From an uncultured Roseibium sp. (GTDB lineage Bacteria > Pseudomonadota > Alphaproteobacteria > Rhizobiales > Stappiaceae), in contig NZ_CANMNP010000012.1 of NCBI RefSeq assembly GCF_947499295.1, positions 62,001 through 126,000 of the forward strand: a DNA stretch of 64,000 bases. Direction: 5' to 3'. The notes beneath the pieces were generated by a model that saw nothing but the letters and a program-made list of their open reading frames with translations, was not told where the DNA came from and ran no database searches. Position 1 is the first letter of the stretch, and each line of letters begins with the position of its first letter. Position numbers and translations under genes: made by a program. This document shows positions 17,565 to 25,295 of the stretch, in pieces.

Positions 17565-18936
17565 TCCGTTTGGCTACCGGAAAACCCGCGAACTGGCCGA
17601 GCTTGCAGATGGTACGTCAGACAAGGTCGAGCGGCATGCGATTCCCTTTCAGCCGGACGCTGTCGAAGTCGAGTTGAAGCGTTTGCCTTATTTGGCGCGG
17701 GTTTCCCTCTACACCATCATGTTTCTGATTATGTCGGCTATCGGCTGGGCCGCCTGGGCTCAGATAGACAGGACCGTCACAGCACGCGGCAAACTGGTCA
17801 GTCAATCGAGAACGGTTGTCAAACAACCCTATCAACCGTCGGTCATCCGGAGTTTGGACGCAAAAGCCGGGGACTACGTGAAAGAGGGCAATTTGATTGC
17901 ATCTCTCGACCCGACGCTCACCAAGGCCGACAGGGGGCAGCTACAGGCAAAAATCCGCCTTCTTGAGTTGGAAGGCGCGCGTCTTGAAGCCGAGCAATCG
18001 GGCCTTGCTTTCAGACCCGAGCAAACGTCCGATCTTTCCGATCTGCAGCTCGAGCTCTTCAAACGGCGTCAGTTGGAGAAGGATGCAACGCTGGAAAAGT
18101 TTCACGCTCAGGTCCAGACCCTCGATTCGTAGATCGAAGTGGCCCGTGCGCAGGCTTCGCAATTTCTAGCGCAGAAGGAACTGGCAAGAATCAAGCTGGG
18201 CAACGCTGAAAAACTGCTGAAATCGAATGCGGGTTCACGCATCCGGTTTCAGGAAGCGTCTGCGGAGGCTGAGCGCCTGGAAGCTGCTCAAGTGGAAAAG
18301 GAGCGGGAGCAGGAGCGGTATGCGAGCCAGAAAAACGTGGTCCAGGTGGAGCGGGAACTTTTCCTGTCGTCTTACGCGCTCAGTATCGAGGAACGAATGC
18401 TGGCAATTGCGACGGAGCTTGAACAGTTGCGCTTCGATCTGCAGAAAATCGTGAAAATGGGCGAATTCGATGAGTTCAGGGCCGACTCGGACGGCATCAT
18501 CCTGGAGGTCACCAACAAATCTGTCGGCTCCGTTGTCGAAGCTGCCGAAGTCCTGTTCACATTCGTCCCAACCGATAAGGGATTGGATGTTGAACTCGAC
18601 TTGACGCCGCAGGATATCGGATGGGTTCACGTCGGACAGCCAGTTCGCATCAAGCTGGATCCCTTTCCGTTTCAGCGGCACGGCATATTGGAAGGTGAAC
18701 TGGCCTCGATCAGTCCGGATGCCCTTCAAGACCAGTCCAGTGGGCAGACGCAGGTCTACTACAAGGCGCGTGTGTCCATCACCGGCAACAAGCTCCGAAA
18801 TCTGCCTTCCGGATTTGAACTGCTTCCGGGCATCACTTCCACTGCAGAAATCAAGATCGGCAAGCGGTCAATCCTCTCCTATCTGACCGACCCGTTCCAC
18901 AAAGCCCTTGATGAGAGTTTGAAAGAGCCAAACTGA
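17557..18936 (+). pseudogene. HlyD-family type I secretion adaptor interrupted by one in-frame amber codon
   Basis: One continuous reading frame of 460 codons encodes a normal HlyD-type adaptor: cytoplasmic N-terminus, one membrane helix (SLYTIMFLIMSAIGWAAWA), lipoyl half, coiled coil, and a C-terminal beta-barrel domain (IGWVHVGQPVRIKLDPFPFQ, then RSILSYLTDPFHKALDESL). A single TAG at 18130-18132 splits it after QVQTLDS, at a place where a Gln (CAG) would be expected. No frameshift or deletion accompanies it. The second part has only a weak GTG at 18139 and no evident ribosome site. It could be a recent null mutation, a suppressed stop or a sequencing error. The start at 17557 overlaps the transporter gene. 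Confidence 0.88.
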
Positions 18937-19670
18937 TGCGGCGGATACGCAAAAATCTGATCACAGGGCAGATGCCCGCGGATGACCCAAGTGCCTTGCA
19001 GGCTGCGCTGAGTGCAAGAGAAGCCAATCTTCTTGGCGAAAACGGTCTTGTACATGGACAGGACCGGTATGTAGCCACTGCTTCGCCGGGAGACCTTGTC
19101 TTGCCACTGGATCAGCTCAGTGAAGAGCAGCAATCCCTGTTGGAGAAGCGTATGGGAAAGCTGGCCAGCCACACGGTTGGGCGAGGCCGCGAGCTTGAAT
19201 TGAGCGAATATGTCAAAGACGGTGTTTCGATAGCCGAACCGTCCGATATTGATGCGTTGATAGGCCTTGGTGCGGCGATCGCTTCCGAAACGGCTTACCG
19301 GTCAATTGCCTTCGACGGTCTCCGGGCACGTGAATTTGCAGAAATGTATCTGGCTGAACCCGAGACACATAAGATCTTTGTTCACAAATCCCGAGGACGC
19401 CTCCAAGGTGCTCTCTTCGGATACATTACCGATTACATTTTTTCGCGCGACCTGATGGCTGCCGAGGAGCTGTTCTACGTTTATCCCGAGGATCGCAGGT
19501 CGCGGATTGCGGTTAAGCTTATGCGTGCTTTTGAAACCTGGGCACGGACCAAATCCGTCATCGAAATCTGTTTTTCGGTCTCCACGCAGACTGAAGCCGA
19601 CCGTATCGGGCGTTTCTACGAGAAGATGGACTACGCGCGGGTTGGCGGCGTCTATAAGAAAAAAATGTAG
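18936..19670 (+). CDS. GNAT-family N-acetyltransferase encoded in the secretion cassette
   Basis: A 244-residue protein whose ATG overlaps the HlyD stop by one base. The C-terminal half (about 85-244) has the GNAT fold pattern: a GALFGYITDYIF strand, an acetyl-CoA loop region in YVYPEDRRSRIAVKLM, and the final FYEKMDYARVGGVYKK. The first 75 residues are not GNAT-like and include GQDRYVATASPGDLVLPLDQ, which resembles the N-terminus of the next protein (GQGRALIHVTDNEIIVPEGV). It may modify the Lys/Arg-rich repeat protein before export, in the manner of HlyC-type toxin acyltransferases, which share the GNAT fold. That role is inferred from position only. Confidence 0.82.
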   Translation: MRRIRKNLITGQMPADDPSALQAALSAREANLLGENGLVHGQDRYVATASPGDLVLPLDQLSEEQQSLLEKRMGKLASHTVGRGRELELSEYVKDGVSIAEPSDIDALIGLGAAIASETAYRSIAFDGLRAREFAEMYLAEPETHKIFVHKSRGRLQGALFGYITDYIFSRDLMAAEELFYVYPEDRRSRIAVKLMRAFETWARTKSVIEICFSVSTQTEADRIGRFYEKMDYARVGGVYKKKM

Positions 19671-19747
19671 AGAAATACAACTTATGGTGTTGAGTTCTGC
19701 AAATGCGTATTGTAATTTTTCGCGGGGCTTATCAGGAGATATTGCGG

Positions 19748-21571
19748 ATGTCATTTCTTCCGGGTCAAGGCCGAGCCCTTATTCACGTTACAGATAACGA
19801 GATCATTGTTCCTGAGGGTGTTCTTTCGACCCGTGAGATTGCAGTGATCTGCAACGACCTCGGACGAAGGCCTTCCGAGTTGACTGTCGGGGGTACAGAG
19901 GCTCTCGTGAATCCGGTCTCCGGCCTGAACGCTTACGGCGGCGGTGGAGGTGGCGGCGGTTCTGGAGGCGGTGGCTCGTCCCGTTCTTCAAGCAGCAGAT
20001 CCAGTTCGTCTTCAAGACCGGCCGCCTCAAGCCGACGCGCAAGCAGCGGCGCGCCCAGCATATCCGCCAGTCAGACGAGAACTTCTGTAGGTCCTTCCAG
20101 CAGAGGTGGTTTTCGAGGCAGCCGGGCCAAAGCGGCGCGGGCCAACGTGAGCAGTTCCAGGACAACGACCACAAGCAGCAGGCCCACCAGTTCAAGTGGC
20201 CGCGCGCACATCAGCGCCAGTTCTTCGCGCTCACGGTATAGTCAGGTTTCCCGCAACACGTCTGCGATGTCCCGTGGACCAACCCGGCGGGGTGGATATC
20301 GAGGTGACCGGGCAGCAGCAACAAGGTCCTCAAGTTCGGAAGTTTCCCGAAACCAGACGATCGGCTCGCGCGGACGGGCTCATACCAGTACATCTTCCTC
20401 TCGATCCGGCTCAAGTCTGCAGTCTGGAGCTACATCGGTGATGTCTGGCGGACCTTCGCGGCGTGGGGGATATCGTGGACAGCAGGCTCAGGCCGTCAGA
20501 GCTTCGGGATCAGGAGTGGCCGGGAAAAGATCCAGCGCTTCGGTAGGCCGAGCGCATATCTCTGCGAATTCTTCCCGCTCTCAATCAAGTCGATTGTCAG
20601 AGGCCGGGGCAAACGTCTCGCGTGGGCCATCTCGGCGAGGTGGCTACCGAGGACCAAAGGCCCGACAGGTGCGCGAAGGCCGATCCATGTCGAACACGAA
20701 CACGACGGCATCACGCACCTCTCAAGGGCGTGCGCATATTCCGGCAAGCTCACCCCGGTCTCGTTACAGCCAATTCACAGGGGGGCAGGTTCAGGTTTCC
20801 CAAGGGCCGCCCCGGCGGGGTGGTTCCCGAGGCAGCCGGGCTCAGGCGGTCAGAGGCTCGAAAGCTCTCTCCACCGCTTCCAACCGACGATCCTCGGAAG
20901 GCAGGGCGCATATCCCGGCAAGTTCGCCAAGATCACGCTATTCCAGTCTTCAGGAAAACAAAACCAGGCTCTCCAGCGGTCCTCCCCGCCGCGGCGGGTT
21001 CCGGGGTGATCGGGCAAAAGCCACGAGATCTGCGGCAAAAACGAGAACGAGCCGATGGTCGGCGAATTTCGCAAAGCGATTGAGCGCTGATGGGGGAGCG
21101 ATTATCAATCGTGGCACGCTGCCAGCATCTAAGATCCCCAGCAGAGTTATCAGATGGGGAACAAGGCTTGGGGTTTACAAAGCCACCTATGAGACCCGAA
21201 TTACTGCATCGGGCACTGCGCAAGTGCGGGTGAATATCGACAACAATCTTGCCAATGTCCTGTCGGGAAGAAACGCGACCAGCAAACTCGGAAAACTCTG
21301 GGGCAATACGGGCGGGAGGCTCGTTCGCCTCGTACCGAACAGAGTGCGTGTCACTTATTCGCAAGGCCTCGACTCCAAGGGTCTCGTTGCCGCCACGAAG
21401 GATATCGGCTGGAACTACAGTCAGAAGAAGAAGACAAGCACGCTCGGCGGATTTGCCGGATATCGATACAATTTTTCTACCGGTTCTCATTCTTTAATCA
21501 GCAGCGGAAGCCGGGTCGGACCGAACAACAAAGGTGCATTTGTGAATGGAGGGCTGAGACTATCCGACTAA
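19748..21571 (+). CDS. Large RGG/Ser/Arg-rich repeat protein, candidate type I secretion cargo
   Basis: 607 residues from the ATG at 19748, preferred over one at 19703 because AGGAG lies eight bases upstream. A short N-terminal module (about 1-60) ends in NPVSGLNAY followed by an uninterrupted Gly/Ser tract. Residues about 75-435 are low complexity, dominated by Ser, Arg, Gly and Ala, with a 58-residue repeat. The last 170 residues have normal composition (RWGTRLGVYKATYETRITAS, then a beta-rich Gly/Ser/Asn segment) and look like a folded domain. No RTX calcium repeats, signal peptide or known toxin motif is visible. The N- and C-terminal ends may be secretion and effector parts; function unknown. 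Confidence 0.85.
   Translation: MSFLPGQGRALIHVTDNEIIVPEGVLSTREIAVICNDLGRRPSELTVGGTEALVNPVSGLNAYGGGGGGGGSGGGGSSRSSSSRSSSSSRPAASSRRASSGAPSISASQTRTSVGPSSRGGFRGSRAKAARANVSSSRTTTTSSRPTSSSGRAHISASSSRSRYSQVSRNTSAMSRGPTRRGGYRGDRAAATRSSSSEVSRNQTIGSRGRAHTSTSSSRSGSSLQSGATSVMSGGPSRRGGYRGQQAQAVRASGSGVAGKRSSASVGRAHISANSSRSQSSRLSEAGANVSRGPSRRGGYRGPKARQVREGRSMSNTNTTASRTSQGRAHIPASSPRSRYSQFTGGQVQVSQGPPRRGGSRGSRAQAVRGSKALSTASNRRSSEGRAHIPASSPRSRYSSLQENKTRLSSGPPRRGGFRGDRAKATRSAAKTRTSRWSANFAKRLSADGGAIINRGTLPASKIPSRVIRWGTRLGVYKATYETRITASGTAQVRVNIDNNLANVLSGRNATSKLGKLWGNTGGRLVRLVPNRVRVTYSQGLDSKGLVAATKDIGWNYSQKKKTSTLGGFAGYRYNFSTGSHSLISSGSRVGPNNKGAFVNGGLRLSD
20198..21060 (+). repeat. In-frame 174-base (58-residue) tandem repeats
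   Basis: The motif GRAHI(S/P)ASS begins at 20198, 20372, 20546, 20726 and 20900, giving spacings of 174, 174, 180 and 174 bases. Each unit also holds a P(S/P)RRGGYRG box followed by a basic RAxAxR stretch; six such boxes can be counted. Units differ by many substitutions, so the array is old rather than a recent slippage product. Confidence 0.9.
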
Positions 21572-21591
21572 GGCCTGGAAAGTTCACGCAG

Positions 21592-22182
21592 GTGCTGTGT
21601 TTCTTCGCGGCCCTTTCGGGCTGGTCGGCCTATATGACCGCAAACGCCTCCGCGACGGATGGCCGGGTGTTTCCTGGCGCATGTGAAAGGGAGACGGAGG
21701 AAACACGGCAAATGAACTGCCTGTTTGAAGAGCAAGGCATACCGGGCGTTCTGGAACTGGCGGAAAAGGCAGAGGCAGCCGCTGACCTGGAATTTGCCTT
21801 TGATCTTTATGAATTCGCAAGTCGCAAGGGCAGTCCGGTCGCATCATATAATGTCGGTGTGTTCTATGAGGAAGGTGGGATAGTCGAGCAGAGTACTGAA
21901 AAAGCAATAGAATATTACAGTGAAAGTGCGGCTGCTGATTTTGTTCCTGCGTTTTTTAATCTTGGTAATATTTTTTGCCGGGACAGTTTTTCAGAGAACA
22001 AAAAGGACTGTGCTTATTGGCTGCTTAAGGCGTTCCAAGCCGGAGATCTGGATGCCGGTTATAACCTGGCAATGTACTTGGTGAAAAACGAGACAGATCT
22101 CGACTGGGCAGAAGTGCTGCTTAATATGGCAGCGGAACAGGGGCATGAGCCATCGGCGTCATTCTTGGACGGGATCAAATGA
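21592..22182 (+). CDS. Sel1-repeat (TPR-like) protein, probably exported
   Basis: About 196 residues with a GTG start at 21592. A hydrophobic N-terminus (VLCFFAALSGWSAYMTANASA) looks like a signal peptide. Several Sel1-like units follow, for example DLYEFASRKGSPVASYNVGV, IEYYSESAAADFVPAFFNLG and AYWLLKAFQAGDLDAGYNLA. Sel1 repeats mediate protein-protein contacts. The gene lies 20 bases after the repeat-protein gene and overlaps the next gene by four bases. Its second half is distinctly A+T-rich compared with neighbours, which suggests acquisition. It could be a chaperone or immunity-like partner of the repeat protein. The start has only a weak ribosome site. Confidence 0.75.
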   Translation: MLCFFAALSGWSAYMTANASATDGRVFPGACERETEETRQMNCLFEEQGIPGVLELAEKAEAAADLEFAFDLYEFASRKGSPVASYNVGVFYEEGGIVEQSTEKAIEYYSESAAADFVPAFFNLGNIFCRDSFSENKKDCAYWLLKAFQAGDLDAGYNLAMYLVKNETDLDWAEVLLNMAAEQGHEPSASFLDGIK

Positions 22183-22649
22183 GTGGCGATTTATGGCTTG
22201 AGAAACTGTATCGTGGCCGGAATTTTCATATTGTCCGGGAATACCGGAAAGCCTCTAAGCTTTTCCCAAATATCTGGAAAATATATATAATTTTGTCCAA
22301 TGGTTCGACGCAACTTGTGTTTCAGGAAGACGCTGCCGAATTTGAACCAAATTTTTTGATCCTGGATCAGTCAGGTTTGTCCGATTTTTCCGACCTCCTT
22401 GATCGGACAACTTTCTCAGACGTTGCGCTGGACTGGAACCAGCCCGTCAGGGGAGTGGAGAGTGCGGTCTGCGGCGCTTTTTTTTCCCGAGTGCTCTGGG
22501 TCCGGACACTGAATATGGATTGCCGCTTCAAAGACAACACTTGGGTTTTGCTCGTTCCTGGCCCCAAGCAGCTTGGAATTCTCGGCCAAATAGCCCGGAT
22601 AAGTATGAAGTACTTCAAGAATTGGGAGGCTGAAGTTGCCGAACGATAA
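22179..22649 (+). CDS. Unknown cytoplasmic protein of the secretion cassette
   Basis: A 156-residue protein with no signal peptide or membrane segment. The sequence is rich in Phe, Trp and Asp (RTTFSDVALDWNQPVRGVES), of the size and composition often seen in immunity proteins or dedicated chaperones, but I recognise no family. It is A+T-rich at its 5' end and has start and stop overlaps with both neighbours (four and fourteen bases), so it is certainly part of the operon. Function unknown. Confidence 0.7.
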   Translation: MSGDLWLEKLYRGRNFHIVREYRKASKLFPNIWKIYIILSNGSTQLVFQEDAAEFEPNFLILDQSGLSDFSDLLDRTTFSDVALDWNQPVRGVESAVCGAFFSRVLWVRTLNMDCRFKDNTWVLLVPGPKQLGILGQIARISMKYFKNWEAEVAER

Positions 22650-23391
22650 CACTCTTCTCGAGGATATCCGGATCTTCAAAAATTTGGCCGAGGGACCGGT
22701 CGTTGAAGTCTCCGACATTGCCTTGACCTATCCGGCTTTGGAAATGAAAAGCATTCCGGGCAAGGCGGCTTTGGCAAACACCATTTCGATCCACTTGCAT
22801 GAGTTTGTGCGAGATCAGGGCATTGAGACCCACTACGCGTCGCGTGCAGGCAAGCAGGAGCAGGCAGTTTACGAGACGGAGCAGCTTCCGTTCGATCTTG
22901 TCGTTCGCAACCTGGCGGCAGGTGACCTGGTGTCGGATTTTGGTCTGGAGCCCAATTATCGTTTTCCCGAACCGCTGCTGGAGTTCTTTGTTCGTCCGGA
23001 CAAGCTCGGCAAGAAACCCACCCGTGTTTCCGCAGGCCATCTCACAGCGTTTGATCTGATCGCGCCTGAAGAAATCAATGTCATCAACGATATAGCGCTG
23101 AGATTGAACGATCTGCTGACCGGTGTTTTTTTCGGAATTGGGGTGCAGCTGGTCGATATTCGGATGGAGTTTGGTGCCCGTTTCGATGAAGAAGATGGCG
23201 ACCCGGTGATCATGCTTGTCTCTGAATTGAATCCTGATGTCATGACGCTTCAGGATATCAGATCGGGGAAGGCTCTGGACTCAAGCCTTGCTTTTCAAGG
23301 TGAGGGCACCGGGCTTGAGGGCTACAAGGAAATTGCCCGCAGGTTCAAGCTGGATTCTGCCGCTGCCGCTCTAAAGCGGCAAATGAATTGA
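22636..23391 (+). CDS. Divergent SAICAR synthetase (PurC)-like protein
   Basis: 251 residues from a TTG at 22636 with an excellent GGGAGG six bases upstream. The PurC fold is recognisable: PFDLVVRNLAAGDL, HLTAFDLIAPEE, LNDLLTGVFFGIGVQLVDIR and a C-terminal YKEIARRF helix. Several conserved features are altered: the N-terminal glycine-rich GK(A/T)K strand is missing, RN(V)AAGS is RNLAAGD, VDFK(L)E is VDIRME, and (A)DE(I)SPD is SELNPD. PurC joins aspartate to the carboxylate of CAIR with ATP; these changes suggest another substrate or loss of activity. Being the last gene of a secretion cassette also argues against a purine role. Confidence 0.82.
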   Translation: MPNDNTLLEDIRIFKNLAEGPVVEVSDIALTYPALEMKSIPGKAALANTISIHLHEFVRDQGIETHYASRAGKQEQAVYETEQLPFDLVVRNLAAGDLVSDFGLEPNYRFPEPLLEFFVRPDKLGKKPTRVSAGHLTAFDLIAPEEINVINDIALRLNDLLTGVFFGIGVQLVDIRMEFGARFDEEDGDPVIMLVSELNPDVMTLQDIRSGKALDSSLAFQGEGTGLEGYKEIARRFKLDSAAAALKRQMN

Positions 23392-23602
23392 CCCGAAAAA
23401 GCATTCCGATGTTTTGAATGAACGGACAAATGGAAACGGGTAACGGTACGCTCACAGGTTCTAGGCCAAACGGACAATTCCCGGTCGCATAGCGGTCGGG
23501 CCCGTGGCTCTGACTTCACAGCAGAAAGACCACTTGCCGCCGCCTCTTTTGATCCCGATGTGAAATCCACCTGCAGATCAGAGTATTCTGGAGGAGGCAC
23601 CG

Positions 23603-24148
23603 TCAGGTGCCGGGAACCTTGCGACCCGATCTCATGACCGGCCCACCACTGACATGTTCGGGACGCTCCATCTTTGGGCCACCGGCGGTAAGTGAACGGT
23701 CGGCATAGCGGCCGAGTGCGCGATGGCGGTCATACATGACAATTGCACCAGCCATTGCAACGTTGATGCAGAACTTGGTCGGGATCTTCACAAGGTGATC
23801 GCAGCGTTCAATCATGTGCGGTGACAGCGAGCCGCGTTCGGGACCAAGGACATAAGCTGCCTGAAGTGGATGGCCGAAGCTCGGCAGATCGATGGAATCG
23901 TCGGTCAGTTCGATACCGACCAGTTGGCATCCGCGTGGCAAATCCATGGTGTCGACGCTGTCCCAATTGAATACCGGGAGATGGCCGGGGCTTTTGGACG
24001 TATCTGACGGGGGCGCACCGCGAAGTTTCTTGTCAGCGTCAACAGTGAAGAAGAAATTTGCACCAAATGCATGGGCCGAACGCATCAGCGTGCCAAGGTT
24101 CATTCTTTTTGAAAGGCCTTCGGCCCCGACTGCAAAGTATCCGCGCAT
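23603..24148 (-). CDS. TrmH/SpoU-family RNA 2'-O-methyltransferase
   Basis: A 181-residue single-domain SPOUT enzyme. The three family motifs are present: NLGTLMRSAHAFGA (motif 1), AYVLGPERGSLS (motif 2) and KIPTKFCINVAMAGAIVMYD (motif 3). It transfers a methyl group from SAM to a ribose 2'-OH of a tRNA or rRNA; the exact nucleotide cannot be told. A Gly/Pro/Arg-rich C-terminal tail follows. A GGCACC/GGTGCC stem (23596-23611) overlaps its stop. It marks the right edge of the secretion cassette, and a fragment of a similar gene lies at 14872-15003. Confidence 0.92.
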   Translation of the reverse strand: MRGYFAVGAEGLSKRMNLGTLMRSAHAFGANFFFTVDADKKLRGAPPSDTSKSPGHLPVFNWDSVDTMDLPRGCQLVGIELTDDSIDLPSFGHPLQAAYVLGPERGSLSPHMIERCDHLVKIPTKFCINVAMAGAIVMYDRHRALGRYADRSLTAGGPKMERPEHVSGGPVMRSGRKVPGT

Positions 24149-24320
24149 CCGTTTGTCCGCTGATTTCGACTGGCAGCCTCATACCGGAATTTCTTCCGGC
24201 TTTGAAGGTGTGCTTTATCCAGAATGCCAATATCTGTTGGCCCGGACGCTTGCTAGGGTAGCGAAATGTTGGGCAGGGGAGGTTTTGTACTCTGCCGATA
24301 TCTGGATGATAGGGGTTGTC

Positions 24321-25295
24321 GTGAAAGCCTGTCTTTGCAAGTCATTTGGTCCACCGTCCAGTCTTGTTGTTGAGGACATCGCCGCGCCTGATGCCGGGCT
24401 CGGTGAGGTTGTTGTGAGAGTTAAGGCCTGCGCGCTGAATTTCTTCGACACGCTGATCATAAAGGGAAAGTACCAGTACAAGCCGGAGATGCCGTTTTCT
24501 CCCAGCGCTGAGTTTTCCGGAATTGTCGAGCAGGTTGGCGAGAATGTGACCGCTTTCACGCCTGGCGACCGTGTCATGGGGTATATGCGGTGGGGTGCGG
24601 CTCGGGAACTGATTGCGGTGCCCGCGAAGGATCTCGTCCCTTTGCCGGAAGAGATTCCATTTGAAACGGCCGCCGGTCTGATCGTGACCTATGGCACGAC
24701 ACTGCACGCCTATCGCGACCGCGCCAATCTGAAATACGGGGAGACCGTCGCGGTTCTTGGCGCATCCGGGGGCGTTGGCCAGGCCGCCGTCGAAATTGCC
24801 TCGGTCATGGGTGCAAAGGTCATCGCCTGTGCCTCCTCGGAGCAAAAGCTGGCCTTTGCCAGGACGCTTGGTGCAGAACTGACCGTCGACTATTCGCGGC
24901 AGCCGCTCAAGGAAAGCCTCAAGGATCTGACTGGAGGAACGGGTGTTGATGTCGTCTACGATCCGGTTGGCGGGGACCTTTCGGAACAGGCCTTAAGGGC
25001 AACCGCATGGGAAGGCCGCTTTCTGGTTATCGGGTTTGCAGCGGGAGACATCCCAAGAATTCCACTCAACATCGTCATGCTCAAGGGCTGCGACGTGATG
25101 GGTGTTTTTTGGGGAGCGGCAATCGACCGGGACCCGGAGGGTCATCGAAAGAACATGCATCAACTGCTCGCCTGGGTGCAGGACGGCAAGCTTAAGCCAC
25201 ATATTCACGGCACCTATCCGCTTGAGGACATCGGTGCCGCGCTTGACGAAATCGCGGCGCGCCGTGTGCGCGGCAAAGTGATTGTCACGATGTGA
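24321..25295 (+). CDS. NADPH:quinone oxidoreductase, zinc-independent MDR family
   Basis: 324 residues from a GTG at 24321, chosen because AGGGG precedes it and because family members start with the same K-A-(L/V)-x-C-K-x-F-G-P-P pattern. A GroES-like N-terminal domain (ALNFFDTLIIKGKYQ) is followed by a Rossmann domain with VLGASGGVGQAAVEIA, and there are no zinc-ligand cysteines. It would use NADPH to reduce quinones or enones in the cytoplasm. It converges on the exonuclease gene with an 11-base overlap. Confidence 0.9.
   Translation: MKACLCKSFGPPSSLVVEDIAAPDAGLGEVVVRVKACALNFFDTLIIKGKYQYKPEMPFSPSAEFSGIVEQVGENVTAFTPGDRVMGYMRWGAARELIAVPAKDLVPLPEEIPFETAAGLIVTYGTTLHAYRDRANLKYGETVAVLGASGGVGQAAVEIASVMGAKVIACASSEQKLAFARTLGAELTVDYSRQPLKESLKDLTGGTGVDVVYDPVGGDLSEQALRATAWEGRFLVIGFAAGDIPRIPLNIVMLKGCDVMGVFWGAAIDRDPEGHRKNMHQLLAWVQDGKLKPHIHGTYPLEDIGAALDEIAARRVRGKVIVTM

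Noticed and set aside
19930..19985. G-rich tract (GGCGGCGGTGGAGGTGGCGGC) as a possible G-quadruplex control element
   Set aside because: It simply encodes the Gly linker; codon use explains it and there is no independent evidence.
19803..20195. 130-codon minus-strand frame in the repeat gene, Trp/Arg/Leu-rich
   Set aside because: A mirror of the low-complexity Ser/Gly/Arg coding sequence.
24149..24320. Extension of the quinone-oxidoreductase frame back to 23892
   Set aside because: It runs over the whole trmH gene on the other strand; the family N-terminus starts at 24321 after an AGGGG site.
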